Part shown: positions 17,234 to 26,397 of the stretch, piece by piece
Numbering within the stretch: position 1 is the stretch's first letter
Layout: every line of letters begins with the position of its first letter
Assembly (NCBI RefSeq): GCF_003967355.1
Contig: NZ_BIFH01000025.1
Span: 62,001-126,000 of the forward strand
DNA from: Embleya hyalina
GTDB taxonomy: Bacteria > Actinomycetota > Actinomycetes > Streptomycetales > Streptomycetaceae
DNA length: 64,000 nt
Direction: 5' to 3'
The notes under the pieces: generated by a model
Told to the model about the DNA's origin: nothing
Seen by the model: the letters and a program-made list of their open reading frames with translations, nothing else
Database searches by the model: none
Translations under genes and position numbers: made by a program

Positions 17234-18781
17234 ATGCCGACGTACCTCACCCCGGGCGTATACGTGGAGGAGGTGCAGTCCGGCGCGCGGCCCATCGAAG
17301 GCGTCGGGACCGCGGTGGCCGCCTTCGTCGGCTTCGCCGAGTCCGGCCCCTTCCACCGGCCGACCCTGGTGACGAACTGGGACCGGTACGTCCAGGTCTT
17401 CGGCGGCTTCACCGAGGGCACGTACCTGTCCCACGCCGTCTACGGCTACTTCGCCAACGGCGGCGGCACCGCCTACGTCGTCCGGATCGGCGGCAGCGCC
17501 GAGGACCCGAACGACGCGGACGGATCGCGGCAGGATCCCACACCGGTCGCGCCCGCCACGCCCATCGGTGGATTCCTGATCGCGGCCCGGTCGGGAGCCG
17601 GCACCGGCATCTCCGTCGAGGTCGCCGACGCGGACGGCGAGAACCCACCCGAGGACCGCTTCAAACTGCTGGTCCGCCGGGACGGGACGGTCGTGGAGAC
17701 CTACGAGGCGTCCACCCGCAAGAGCATCCGGAGCTACCTGCTCAATCAGGTCCGGGAATCCGAGCTGATCGAGGTCACCGAACAGCCGGGCAGCGCGCAG
17801 ACCCGCCCCGAGCGCGGCACCGTCACCCTCGCGGACGCCCCCGCGCCGACGTCGAACACCACCGTGGCCCGGCTGGACGCGGGCGAGTACGTCGGCGACT
17901 CCGCGGCCCGCACCGGATTCGCCGGCCTGGAGGCGATCGACGAGATCACCATGGTCGCCGTCCCCGACCTGATGAGTGCCCACCAGCGTGGCGATCTGGA
18001 CGCCGAGGGCGTCAAGACCGTGCAACTGGCGATGATCTCGCACTGCGAGCAGATGGGCGACCGGGTCGCCGTGCTGGACACGCCGCCGGGCATGAACGCA
18101 CAGCGGGTGCGCACCTGGCGCAACGACGACGCGGGGTACGACTCGCGCTACGCGAGCGTGTACTACCCCTGGATCAAGGTGTTCGACCCCGCCACCGGTC
18201 GCAACACCATGGTGCCGCCCAGCGGCCACGTCGCCGGGGTATGGGCGCGCAGCGACGGGGAGCGCGGCGTGCACAAGGCTCCCGCCAACGAAGTCATCCG
18301 CGGCGCGGTCGACTTGGAGATCCGACTCGGCAAGGGCGAGCAGGACCTGCTCAACCCGATCGGCGTCAACTGCGTGCGGGCCTTCCCCGGTCGCGGCATC
18401 CGCATCTGGGGCGCTCGCACCCTCTCCTCCGATCCCGCGTGGCGCTATCTCAACGTGCGCCGCCTGTTCAACTACCTGGAGGAGTCCATCCTGCTGGGCA
18501 CCCAGTGGGTGGTGTTCGAGCCCAACGACGACCGCCTGTGGTCGAGCATCCGGCGCAACGTCACCGCGTTCCTGACCGAGGAGTGGCGCCGAGGCGCGCT
18601 GTTCGGCCGCACCGCGGAGGAGGCCTTCTACGTCAGGTGCGATCGGCAGAACAACCCACCGGAGTCGATCGATCTGGGCCGCGTGGTCTGCGAGATCGGT
18701 GTCGCCCCCGTGAAGCCGGCCGAGTTCGTGATCTTCCGCCTCGCCCAGTTCTCCGACAGCACCAGCCTCGTCGACGAGTGA
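17234..18781 (+). CDS. Contractile tail sheath protein
   Basis: A 515-residue sheath protein. The N-terminus YLTPGVYVEEV is the hallmark of phage-type sheaths, followed by GTAVAAFVGFAESGP. The C-terminal third has the conserved GIRIWGARTLS and WRYLNVRRLFNYLEESI blocks (about 392-425), the region that packs onto the inner tube. A single sheath gene is present, as in many Streptomyces systems, whereas PVC-type loci have several. ATG at 17234 has GAAGGAG. The 180-base leader after the ATPase gene could carry an internal promoter to raise sheath output, but I see no clear one. Confidence 0.96.
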   Translation: MPTYLTPGVYVEEVQSGARPIEGVGTAVAAFVGFAESGPFHRPTLVTNWDRYVQVFGGFTEGTYLSHAVYGYFANGGGTAYVVRIGGSAEDPNDADGSRQDPTPVAPATPIGGFLIAARSGAGTGISVEVADADGENPPEDRFKLLVRRDGTVVETYEASTRKSIRSYLLNQVRESELIEVTEQPGSAQTRPERGTVTLADAPAPTSNTTVARLDAGEYVGDSAARTGFAGLEAIDEITMVAVPDLMSAHQRGDLDAEGVKTVQLAMISHCEQMGDRVAVLDTPPGMNAQRVRTWRNDDAGYDSRYASVYYPWIKVFDPATGRNTMVPPSGHVAGVWARSDGERGVHKAPANEVIRGAVDLEIRLGKGEQDLLNPIGVNCVRAFPGRGIRIWGARTLSSDPAWRYLNVRRLFNYLEESILLGTQWVVFEPNDDRLWSSIRRNVTAFLTEEWRRGALFGRTAEEAFYVRCDRQNNPPESIDLGRVVCEIGVAPVKPAEFVIFRLAQFSDSTSLVDE

Positions 18782-18821
18782 CCCGCGTACCACCACCCCA
18801 ACGGAAAGGTGACACACGGCC

Positions 18822-19262
18822 ATGGCAGAGGGCGACGCTCTTTCCACCCACGTCTTCGGCGTGCAACTGGGCGGATATCTGGTGGAGTCCATCCAGGAAA
18901 TCAGCGGCATGACCGTCGAGGAGGAGGTCGTCGAGGTCCGCCAGGTGACCGCGGAGGGCAAACAGATCATCCGCAAACAACCCGGCGCCCGTCAGGCCGG
19001 CGAGGTGACCATCACCCGAGGTCTCGACAAGAGCAGCGAATTCACCACCTGGATCAAGGAAACCCTGAACAAGGGAGCCGTGGACACCGCGCGGCAGAAC
19101 CTCACCATCGAGATCAAGGACTCGACGGGCGAGACGGTCCGGCGCATCCAACTGATGCAGGGCTGGGCCAGCAAGTGGGAGGGCCCCTCCCTCAAGGCCG
19201 GCGAATCCAGCGCCGCCACCGAGACCGTGACCATCACCTTCGAGGAGATCGTGGTCGAATGA
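18822..19262 (+). CDS. Inner tube protein 1
   Basis: A 146-residue tube protein of the T4 gp19-like family used by contractile injection systems. It includes an N-terminal THVFGVQLGGYLVESIQEISG segment (quoted in part: VFGVQLGGYLVES), then GEVTITRGLDKSSEFTTWI in part (EVTITRGLD) and a C-terminal TVTITFEEIVVE strand. The protein should stack as hexamers to form the inner tube beneath the sheath. GGAAAGG lies upstream of ATG 18822. Its stop overlaps the next start (ATGA). A second, different tube gene lies at 23037. Confidence 0.93.
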   Translation: MAEGDALSTHVFGVQLGGYLVESIQEISGMTVEEEVVEVRQVTAEGKQIIRKQPGARQAGEVTITRGLDKSSEFTTWIKETLNKGAVDTARQNLTIEIKDSTGETVRRIQLMQGWASKWEGPSLKAGESSAATETVTITFEEIVVE

Positions 19263-19771
19263 GACGCAGAACGGTCACCGCCGGCGGCCCGGGCGATCCG
19301 TTCGACGTCGGCACACCTCCCGCGCCGGACACGGCCGACGGCCGGGACGCGGCCCCGGCGTCCACGGTGTCGGCGACGTCCGCGGAACGGGATCGGCACG
19401 AACTGCGCACCGAGTTCGAGTTCGAGTTGCCGCGTGGCTACGTCGACGACGAGGGCGCCCTGCATCGGCGGGGTTCGATGCGGCTGGCCACCGCCCGCGA
19501 CGAGCTACGCCCGCAGATCGACCTGCGGGTCAAGGAGAATCCGGCGTACCTGAGCGTGGTGCTGCTGAGTCAGGTGATCACCCGACTGGGCACCGTCACC
19601 GACGTGCACGCCGGTGTGGTCGAGCGTATGTACGCCACCGACGTGGCGTTTCTCCAGGACTTCTACCGGCGGATCAACAGCGAGGGACACACCCACGCGG
19701 CGGTCACCTGTCCGCTGTGTCACGGCTCCTTCGAGGTCGATCTCTCGGGTGGGCGCCTGGGGGAATCGTGA
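19259..19771 (+). CDS. eCIS assembly-type protein with C-terminal zinc motif
   Basis: A 170-residue protein between the tube gene and the DUF6760-like gene. The first 50 residues are disordered. A conserved part follows: ELRTEFEFELPRGYVDDEG, then RRGSMRLATARDEL, then a helical region, and a C-terminal VTCPLCHGSFEVDL that holds a CPxC pair. It resembles the phage tail assembly (gpE/chaperone-like) proteins found at this place in eCIS loci. Start overlaps the tube stop and its stop overlaps the next gene. Function is inferred from position and family resemblance; it is not expected to be in the finished particle. Confidence 0.75.
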   Translation: MRRRTVTAGGPGDPFDVGTPPAPDTADGRDAAPASTVSATSAERDRHELRTEFEFELPRGYVDDEGALHRRGSMRLATARDELRPQIDLRVKENPAYLSVVLLSQVITRLGTVTDVHAGVVERMYATDVAFLQDFYRRINSEGHTHAAVTCPLCHGSFEVDLSGGRLGES

Positions 19772-19926
19772 CGTACGCGCTTCCTCGATTGCGGGAGGAA
19801 ATCGCGTACATCGCCTACCACTTCCACTGGCAACGCGAGGACATCCTCGACCTCACCCACGGCGAGCGGGTCGAGTGGGTACGGGAGATCGCGCGGATCA
19901 ACACCCGCGTCAACGAAGGCGGGTGA
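19768..19926 (+). CDS. DUF6760-like small eCIS protein
   Basis: A 52-residue protein starting at GTG 19768, overlapping the previous stop (GTGA). The sequence LREEIAYIAYHFHWQREDIL followed by LTHGERVEWVREIARIN is typical of the small DUF6760 proteins that sit next to tail-assembly genes in injection loci. It is predicted helical and resembles the short downstream partner in phage assembly-chaperone pairs. Role inferred from context only. Confidence 0.75.
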   Translation: MTYALPRLREEIAYIAYHFHWQREDILDLTHGERVEWVREIARINTRVNEGG

Positions 19927-19930
19927 TCAC

Positions 19931-22900
19931 GTGGTGTGGAGCGACCGGCTGCGCCGGGTCCGGCGGGGGCCCACGAGCGGGGACGTCGCCGGCGGGGGGC
20001 GCGGCGGTGGACCCGACGAACGACCCACGCCCGAACCGGACTCGCGGGCCTCGGCGGAGGGCTCGGCGAGCGGACACCGTGACGGCGCGGATCGCCATGG
20101 CGGTGACCGGGACGGCGCCGACTGGGACGGCGGTTGGCGGCGAACCGCGGTGCCGGAGACGACCGTGGCCCGGTCCTCGATCGCGGTGAGCGACGGGCTC
20201 CGATTTCGGTCCGGACTCGCGTCCTGGCAGAACCCCGCGCTCGGCGGCGAACTCGGTCATGCGGTGCTGCCCTCGGCTCCGGCGGGTCTCATCCACGGCG
20301 TGGCCCGTCCGGCGATGCCGTCGCGGACCGAGTCCCGGGGCGGACCGCTGCTGCTGCGGGTCGTACGGCCGGAGACGGAAGCGGAGTCGGACCGGATACC
20401 GGAGTCGGATGCCGGGCCCATGCCCGGGCGCAACGCTGGGCAACGGCCGGGCCGTTCGGCCGCGACCGGGCAGCGCTCGGAGGTGGCTGGGGTCGGGACG
20501 ACTGCTCGGGGCGCGACATCCGTATCACCTCGATCCGGGAACTCCTCGGTCATGGACGGCGGCTCGGGTACCGGGGCGGACGGCAGGACGGGAAGTGTCC
20601 AGCCGCCTCCTGATGTTCCTTCGCGTGGCGAGGTCGCCGAGGTGGCCGCCGTACGTCCGCGGCGGGTGCGGCCGTCACTGGTCGTGGCGCGGCGCCCGGC
20701 GATGATCCTGCGTCGGGTGGCGGCGATCCGCCCATCCGCCACCGCCTCGAAGTCGACGGGGCCCGACTCGACACAAGCCGCCGGAGGCCGCACACCCGCC
20801 TCCCGGGACACCGCGCCGGACACTGCCGCAACCTCCCCGGCCGACCACGAGGCCCGGCAGGGGGCGGACCACCCGACGGGCGGCTCCGGCACCGGACGAC
20901 CTCCGACGGTACGTCCCGCACTCGGTGACCCCCGCTACGAGCTCCCGGAGGGAGCAAGGCTGTTCGTGCGGGGAGGCGAAACCGGCCCGGGGGTGCCGGG
21001 GGCAGGTGGGGGCGCCCTGCCCATCGTGCAACGCCGCACCGACTCCGACGCGCCCACGCCCTTCCCGCCCGACGCGCCCGAGCCGGTGCGGCGCTCCGGA
21101 GTGGCGCGGCCGGTCCGGCCGGAGCCTCCTCGGTCCGCCCCACAGCCCGCGGCGTCCAAGCCGCACGCTCCGTGGACCTCGCCGGCGGCGCCCGATCGCA
21201 CCCGAGGCGAGGTCGGCGAAGCCGCGTCCTCGGCTCGTCCGTCGGCGCTCCCGCGCTCTCCCGGCCGCGACACGACGCCGTCCCGATCACACCACCGCAT
21301 CGGAATCGGTGCCCCGCTCACCGGGCTTCCGGCCACGGCCGTCTCCACCACCGAGGGGACGGCACCCGTACTCGGCGGCGGCCGACGCGCGCAGAGTCCG
21401 ACGGGCATCGGCGGCGACCGGGGCCCCTCGGCCGCGCGGGAATCGCATACCGGTGCCCACCGCGTTCCCGCGCCGCCCCCGGCTCCGATCTCGTCTCCCG
21501 CTCCGTCGAGCGCGATGCTCCCCATGCCCATGCCCGGCACCGAGACACGTTCGAAGTCCGGGCCGTCCACCCCGGGGCTCCCTGCCGTGCAACGCAGCGC
21601 GGAACCGCCACGGACGAATCCCGGTAGTCCCGAACCGCACGAAGCTCCCGAACGCGGCCCGTTCCGGCAGGCCGGCGACGCCATCGCGCGCACCGGGCCG
21701 GCCGGCGCCTCGTGGGCGACCGCGTCACGGCCACCCACGGCCGTCGCCCGGCGCAGCGGGGCCACCGACCGTTCCGCGCCGACATCCGGGTCCGACACCC
21801 ACCGCGACGCCGGGACGCGCATCGCCCGGCGCTCCCTGCCGCTGCTTCCGGCCCGGGCCCTGGTCATCAACACCGGTAGTGGCGAGGGTTTTTCGGCGCC
21901 GATCCCGACCTCCGGGTCGCATCGACCGGTGGTCTCGGCCACATGGCGGCGCAACGACGACCCCGTACCGACACCGACCGCACCGGCACCGGTACCGGCG
22001 ACTCCCACACGGACTCCGGTGCAGCGATCGACACGGGCACGCGTGGACAACGGGACGAACGCGGCGCCCAACCCAGAGGCTCCGACGCGCCGACGCGAGA
22101 ACCCGACGCCCGGTCCCGAGGCCGTGTCATCGCGTCGGCGCGGGAAGACGGGCAAGGCCCGGGCCGGGTCCGAACCACCTCGGCGTTTTCTGCCGAATCG
22201 GTCCCGCCCGGCCCCGGTCACCCCGTCCACCCCGCTCGGCCCGACGTTCCCGACTCCCCCGGCATCCCCGACCGCCCCCACCGACCACGGGCCCGCACTC
22301 GTCGTCGGCGCAAACGGCCCCCGCCCACCCGCAACACCCACGGCCTCGGTGCAACGCGCAGGCAACAGTCGCCGAGCGCAAGCGGGTTCGACCCCCTCGA
22401 TGCCACCCGACGCCGAGCGGCCGACCCCGCCGCCCCGGCCGCACCCGGCTGCCACCCCCTCCGCCCGTGGTCCACTCCCCGTCCCCGTCGTTCGCCCCCA
22501 CCCACCGGGCTCGCCCCGCCCCGGTGGCGCGGGTGTGCCGACGCTTCCGTCGCCGCTGCCCGTGACCGCCGACATCGTCCGACCTCCCGCGACCGGCCCG
22601 GCCGAGTATTCCGGCGCGGACCCGCATCCCCCGCCGGTCCGCGTCCGCCGACCCACCCCGGCCCCGCCCGCTGTCCGGCCCGCCGATACGCCGCCGCCGC
22701 TCCCGGACACCGCCGTTGTCCAGAGGACGCCGTCCCTCGCCCGGCGCGCCGCCGCCGAGTCGGGTAGCACCGGCGTCCCGGTGACCGCCGTCCCCGCCCG
22801 ATCCCCGTCCACCATCGGCGGCACCGGCACGACCGGCAAGCGGTCCACCCCGGAGCCGACATCCGCGACGAAGCCGGCGGCCACGCCCGACATCGAGGAC

Positions 22901-22999
22901 CTCGCCCGTCGTCTGATCGAACCGGTGAGCCGACTCCTGCGTGCCGACCTGCGCCGAGGTCGCGAGCGCGCCGGGCGACCGTACGACGGCCGACGCTGA
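19931..22999 (+). CDS. Giant disordered proline-rich eCIS protein
   Basis: A 1,022-residue protein, mostly Pro, Ala, Arg, Ser, Thr and Gly, with almost no predicted fold. An island near residues 635-650 reads RRSLPLLPARALVINTGSG. Five VQR tripeptides recur (IVQRRTD, AVQRSAE, PVQRSTR, SVQRAGN, VVQRTPS). The C-terminal 45 residues look folded and conserved: IEDLARRLIEPVSRLLRADL followed by RRGRERAG. The start is GTG 19931, five bases after the previous stop. It lies inside the structural operon where no canonical tape-measure gene is seen, so a tape-measure, scaffold or cargo-adaptor role is possible. Its length is not helical, which argues against an ordinary tape measure. Function unknown. 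Confidence 0.7.
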   Translation: MVWSDRLRRVRRGPTSGDVAGGGRGGGPDERPTPEPDSRASAEGSASGHRDGADRHGGDRDGADWDGGWRRTAVPETTVARSSIAVSDGLRFRSGLASWQNPALGGELGHAVLPSAPAGLIHGVARPAMPSRTESRGGPLLLRVVRPETEAESDRIPESDAGPMPGRNAGQRPGRSAATGQRSEVAGVGTTARGATSVSPRSGNSSVMDGGSGTGADGRTGSVQPPPDVPSRGEVAEVAAVRPRRVRPSLVVARRPAMILRRVAAIRPSATASKSTGPDSTQAAGGRTPASRDTAPDTAATSPADHEARQGADHPTGGSGTGRPPTVRPALGDPRYELPEGARLFVRGGETGPGVPGAGGGALPIVQRRTDSDAPTPFPPDAPEPVRRSGVARPVRPEPPRSAPQPAASKPHAPWTSPAAPDRTRGEVGEAASSARPSALPRSPGRDTTPSRSHHRIGIGAPLTGLPATAVSTTEGTAPVLGGGRRAQSPTGIGGDRGPSAARESHTGAHRVPAPPPAPISSPAPSSAMLPMPMPGTETRSKSGPSTPGLPAVQRSAEPPRTNPGSPEPHEAPERGPFRQAGDAIARTGPAGASWATASRPPTAVARRSGATDRSAPTSGSDTHRDAGTRIARRSLPLLPARALVINTGSGEGFSAPIPTSGSHRPVVSATWRRNDDPVPTPTAPAPVPATPTRTPVQRSTRARVDNGTNAAPNPEAPTRRRENPTPGPEAVSSRRRGKTGKARAGSEPPRRFLPNRSRPAPVTPSTPLGPTFPTPPASPTAPTDHGPALVVGANGPRPPATPTASVQRAGNSRRAQAGSTPSMPPDAERPTPPPRPHPAATPSARGPLPVPVVRPHPPGSPRPGGAGVPTLPSPLPVTADIVRPPATGPAEYSGADPHPPPVRVRRPTPAPPAVRPADTPPPLPDTAVVQRTPSLARRAAAESGSTGVPVTAVPARSPSTIGGTGTTGKRSTPEPTSATKPAATPDIEDLARRLIEPVSRLLRADLRRGRERAGRPYDGRR

Positions 23000-23036
23000 C
23001 CGCGCGCGGCACGAGGAAAGGCATGGAGACGAACGC

Positions 23037-23462
23037 ATGGCGGACAACATCTTCGCGACGAGCGTGTTCTTCAAGCTCGTCATCGGGGGCAACGACCTGG
23101 GGGCCTTCCACACCTGCTCGGGCCTGGGAGCCGAGGTGGAAACGGAGCAGTACGCCGAGGGCGGCAACAACGGCTTCGCCTGGCAACTGCCGGGCCGCAT
23201 CACCTGGTCCAACATCACCCTCACCCGTCCGGTGACCGCGGACACCACCAAGATCGCCCGCTGGCTGAACGAGATCATCCAGCGCGTCGAACCCAAGGAC
23301 GGCGAGATCGTGGCGCTCAAACCGGACCTCGAACGCATCATCAGCTGGCAGGTGCTGGGCATCGTGCCGGTGCGCTGGCAGGGTCCGTCCTTCGACCCGG
23401 CGAACTCCCAGGCTGCCGTCGAGTCGCTGGAGATCGCACACGAGGGTCTACGCCCGTCCTGA
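23037..23462 (+). CDS. Inner tube protein 2 / tube initiator
   Basis: A 141-residue gp19-like tube protein distinct from the first. It includes FKLVIGGNDLGAFHTCSGLG, then GRITWSNITLTRPVT and a C-terminal VESLEIAHEGL. In PVC/Afp systems the second tube protein forms the first ring above the spike, linking the hub to the main tube. It is directly upstream of the LysM and spike genes, which fits that role. ATG 23037 has GGAG eight bases upstream; the open frame begins at 22941, but that sequence is the end of the previous gene in another frame. Confidence 0.92.
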   Translation: MADNIFATSVFFKLVIGGNDLGAFHTCSGLGAEVETEQYAEGGNNGFAWQLPGRITWSNITLTRPVTADTTKIARWLNEIIQRVEPKDGEIVALKPDLERIISWQVLGIVPVRWQGPSFDPANSQAAVESLEIAHEGLRPS

Positions 23463-23537
23463 TCGACCACCGCGCCCGCCCGCGTCGCGACCCGTCCCGT
23501 CCCATGTGTCCGCTACGCACCCAAAGGGAGGAACGAC

Positions 23538-24260
23538 ATGTCACCCGTCGGCCGTACCAGCCGGGCCCGCGCCCAGTTGACCATCATGGAGCCGCCCGCG
23601 ACGGTGGGTGCCCGGCCCGGCGGCCGCATCGCCCGCATCACGTTGCAGTTCAATCCGGCGCAGTTGTCGCTGACCAAGAGCACCGAGTGGCGGCGATCGC
23701 CGTCCCGGATGGCCGAGCGGTCGTCGCTGCCGGAATTCGTCGGCAGCGGGCCCCGCTCGTTGTCCCTGGACGTCTTCCTCGACGCGACGGCCACCCACGA
23801 CAACTCGGTGGAGAAGGCCGTCGAGCAACTGATGCTGGCCTGCGTGCCCACACCCGCCAGCCTGGCCGCCAAGAAACCGGCCAGCCCGTGGGTACGGTTC
23901 GACTGGGGCACCGCGAAGACCACATCGTTCGACGGCGTACTGAACAACTTCTCCGTGTCCTACACGTTGTTCGACGTCGACGGGAAACCGTTGCGGGCCA
24001 CATGTTCGTTGTCCATCGAGGAGGCCGGCTCCGCTCCGGCCGGGCAGAATCCGACCTCGGGCTCACCCGAAGCCCGTCGTACCCACCGCGTGGTGGCGGG
24101 CGACAGTCTGGCGCTGCTGGCCTGGCAGGAGTACGGCGACGCCGGTCTGTGGCGCGCGATCGCGGAGGCCAACGACATCGACGATCCGATGACGTTGGCT
24201 CCCGGCACGGAACTGATCGTGCCCGCCGCGGGAGAGCGGACCCGAAAGGAGTCCGCATGA
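23538..24260 (+). CDS. LysM baseplate protein (Pvc7/Afp7-like)
   Basis: A 240-residue baseplate protein. The N-terminal part (about 35-165) is the phage gp53-like/CIS core, with LQFNPAQLSLTKSTEW and TSFDGVLNNFSVSYTLF (both shown in part of longer conserved blocks). A C-terminal LysM domain spans about 180-235 (HRVVAGDSLALLAWQEYGD and LAPGTELIVPA). The LysM domain in this family clamps hub and inner tube rather than binding cell wall. AAAGGGAGG precedes ATG 23538. The stop overlaps the spike gene start (ATGA). Confidence 0.93.
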   Translation: MSPVGRTSRARAQLTIMEPPATVGARPGGRIARITLQFNPAQLSLTKSTEWRRSPSRMAERSSLPEFVGSGPRSLSLDVFLDATATHDNSVEKAVEQLMLACVPTPASLAAKKPASPWVRFDWGTAKTTSFDGVLNNFSVSYTLFDVDGKPLRATCSLSIEEAGSAPAGQNPTSGSPEARRTHRVVAGDSLALLAWQEYGDAGLWRAIAEANDIDDPMTLAPGTELIVPAAGERTRKESA

Positions 24261-26026
24261 CCTCCGCAGGCAGGTCGTTCGCGGCCGATCCGATCGTCGA
24301 GGCCCCCGGCGAGCTGCCACCGGCGTGGGTGGCGCAGTTGGTCGGCTGCGAGGTCGACGAGCACGTCGGCCTGCCCGACACCGCGATGCTGACCTATCGG
24401 GACCCGGACCACCAACTGCTCACCGCCACCGGGATCGGCATCGGTACCCCGGTGAAGATCTCGGTGGTCACGGTGCGGGACCGGGTACGCGAACGTCTGT
24501 TCACCGGCGAGGTAACAGCTCTCGAACTGGACTCCGACACCACCGGCTCGTTCACCGTGATCCGAGCGACGTCCAGGGCGCACCGCCTGCAACGCGGGCG
24601 CAAGGTGGTCGCGTTCCGCAACATGCGGACCGCGGACATCGTCCGCAAGGTCGCCGCGGGCGCCGGACTGGCCTGCGGCCGAATCGAGGCGGCGCCGATC
24701 ATGCACAAGCAGCTGACCCAGGCCAACGTCTCGGACTGGGAGTTCCTGCGCCACCTCGCCGCCGAAAGCGGCGCCCAGGTCCGCATCGACGACACAGGCC
24801 GGCTGCAATTCGTCGGGCCCAAGCCCGCCTCGACCGCGCCTCCGCCCTCGACCCGGGCGGCGCAGAGTCCCGTGGTCCTCGAATACGGCGCCAATCTGTT
24901 GGCCCTGCGGGCCGTGCTGACCGGCGCGGACGCGGCGGCCGACGTCGAGGTGCGCGGCTGGAACGTCACCACCAAGACCCCGTTGACGGCCAGAGTCCCG
25001 TCGGTGCGGAGCACCACCGTCGTGCCGGGGATGAACCCGAGCCTGGCACAGAAGGTGTTCGGCAAGTCCCCCCGGACCACCATCACGGACACCCCCTATC
25101 GCACCCAGGCCGAGACCAGGGTGGTGGCCGGCGCGGTGGCGGCCGAGGTGAGTTCCGGCTTCGGCGAGATCGAGGCGGTCGCCGAGGGCAATCCCAAACT
25201 GCGCGCCGGCGAACCGGTCACCCTGGGCAACGTCGGCCCCGCGTTCTCCGGGCGCTACACGGCCACCGCCACGCACCACGTCCTGGAACCGATCCGCGGC
25301 TACCGCACCACCGTCGTGGTCAGCGCGACGTCCGACCGCTCGTTGTCCGGTCTGACCGCCGGGGCCAACGCTCCCTCGCGCGGTCCGCGTATGCCGGGTC
25401 TGGCGATCGGTGTCGTCACCGACGTGCGTGAGGAGGGCGGCGCGCAACGCGGCTCGGTCCGGCTGAAGTTCCCCTGGCTCGACGACACCTACGTCACCGA
25501 TTGGGTGCGGACCGTGCAGTGGGGCGGCCGGGGCGGCGGTGGCGTGTTCGGCCCCGAGGTCAACGACGAGGTGCTGGTCGGGTTCGAACAGGGCCTGCTG
25601 GACTGCCCGTACGTGCTCGGCGGTCTGTACAACGGGGTCGACAAACCCTCGCGGCACGACGTACCGCTGATCGACCGCACGAGCGGAAAGGTCAACCGCC
25701 GTTCGCTGGTGTCTCGTTCGGGCAATCGGCTGGAACTCCTGGATACCGCTCGCGGGGCCTCCGGCGTACGACTGGCCAGTGGCAACCGGCGCCTGGAGGT
25801 ACGCCTGAACGAGCGGGCGAACAGTATCGAACTCACCGTGTACGGTCCGGCCGGGGGACGGGCGAGCAGTTCCGTGACGCTCACTCCGACCGGCATCACC
25901 CTCGACGCCGGTACCGGCGCGGTCACCATCAACGGCCGCTCGGTGAACATCAACGGCACGACGAACGTCACCGTCGACGGCGGCCTGCTCGGCGTCCTCA
26001 AGGCCAAACTCATCAGGATCAACTGA
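24257..26026 (+). CDS. VgrG-like spike protein (Pvc8/Afp8-like)
   Basis: A 589-residue fusion of the gp27 hub and gp5 spike. Residues 1-350 form the hub barrel part. The OB-fold baseplate V domain is at about 380-460 (GVVTDVREEGG, RVKFPWL-type sequence and GVFGPEVNDEVLVGFEQG). The C-terminus is a beta-helical spike with repeating short strands (ITLDAGTGAVTINGRSVNIN). It forms the central trimer that carries the PAAR tip. Length matches other eCIS spikes. Start overlaps the LysM stop. Confidence 0.95.
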   Translation: MTSAGRSFAADPIVEAPGELPPAWVAQLVGCEVDEHVGLPDTAMLTYRDPDHQLLTATGIGIGTPVKISVVTVRDRVRERLFTGEVTALELDSDTTGSFTVIRATSRAHRLQRGRKVVAFRNMRTADIVRKVAAGAGLACGRIEAAPIMHKQLTQANVSDWEFLRHLAAESGAQVRIDDTGRLQFVGPKPASTAPPPSTRAAQSPVVLEYGANLLALRAVLTGADAAADVEVRGWNVTTKTPLTARVPSVRSTTVVPGMNPSLAQKVFGKSPRTTITDTPYRTQAETRVVAGAVAAEVSSGFGEIEAVAEGNPKLRAGEPVTLGNVGPAFSGRYTATATHHVLEPIRGYRTTVVVSATSDRSLSGLTAGANAPSRGPRMPGLAIGVVTDVREEGGAQRGSVRLKFPWLDDTYVTDWVRTVQWGGRGGGGVFGPEVNDEVLVGFEQGLLDCPYVLGGLYNGVDKPSRHDVPLIDRTSGKVNRRSLVSRSGNRLELLDTARGASGVRLASGNRRLEVRLNERANSIELTVYGPAGGRASSSVTLTPTGITLDAGTGAVTINGRSVNINGTTNVTVDGGLLGVLKAKLIRIN

Positions 26027-26082
26027 ACCGCGCACCGGCGCCACACAGACCCGAATCCCATCCCGGCCAAGGAGCACCGACG

Positions 26083-26397
26083 ATGCCCCCCGCAGCCCGC
26101 ACCGGCGATCCCACCGCCCACGGCGGCGTCCTGGGTACCCCACCCCCTGGCGCCGCGGCGGCCGTCGCCACCGTGCTCATCGGCGGCAAGCCCGCCGCCG
26201 TCACCGGCAGCCTGCACGTATGCCCGGCGCACGCCTACCTCGGCCCGGCCAACGTGGTGATGCCCTCCCCCGCCGCCGCGACGAGCGGAATCGTGCTGAT
26301 CGGCGGCCTGCCCGCAGCCCGCATGCGCGACCAGACCTCGTGTGGCGCGCAGATCCTCCTCGGCGCGCCGAACGTCCTGATCGGAGGGCCCCTGTGA
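26083..26397 (+). CDS. PAAR-like spike tip
   Basis: A 104-residue PAAR-family protein that should cap the VgrG-like trimer and sharpen the tip. Repeated VLIGG motifs (VLIGGKPAA, VLIGGLPAA, VLIGGPL) and metal-type residues H14, H45, C47 and C87 fit the family's zinc site. No extension domain is attached, so this tip carries no built-in toxin. AAGGAG precedes ATG 26083. Its stop overlaps the GTG of the gp25-like gene. Confidence 0.93.
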   Translation: MPPAARTGDPTAHGGVLGTPPPGAAAAVATVLIGGKPAAVTGSLHVCPAHAYLGPANVVMPSPAAATSGIVLIGGLPAARMRDQTSCGAQILLGAPNVLIGGPL

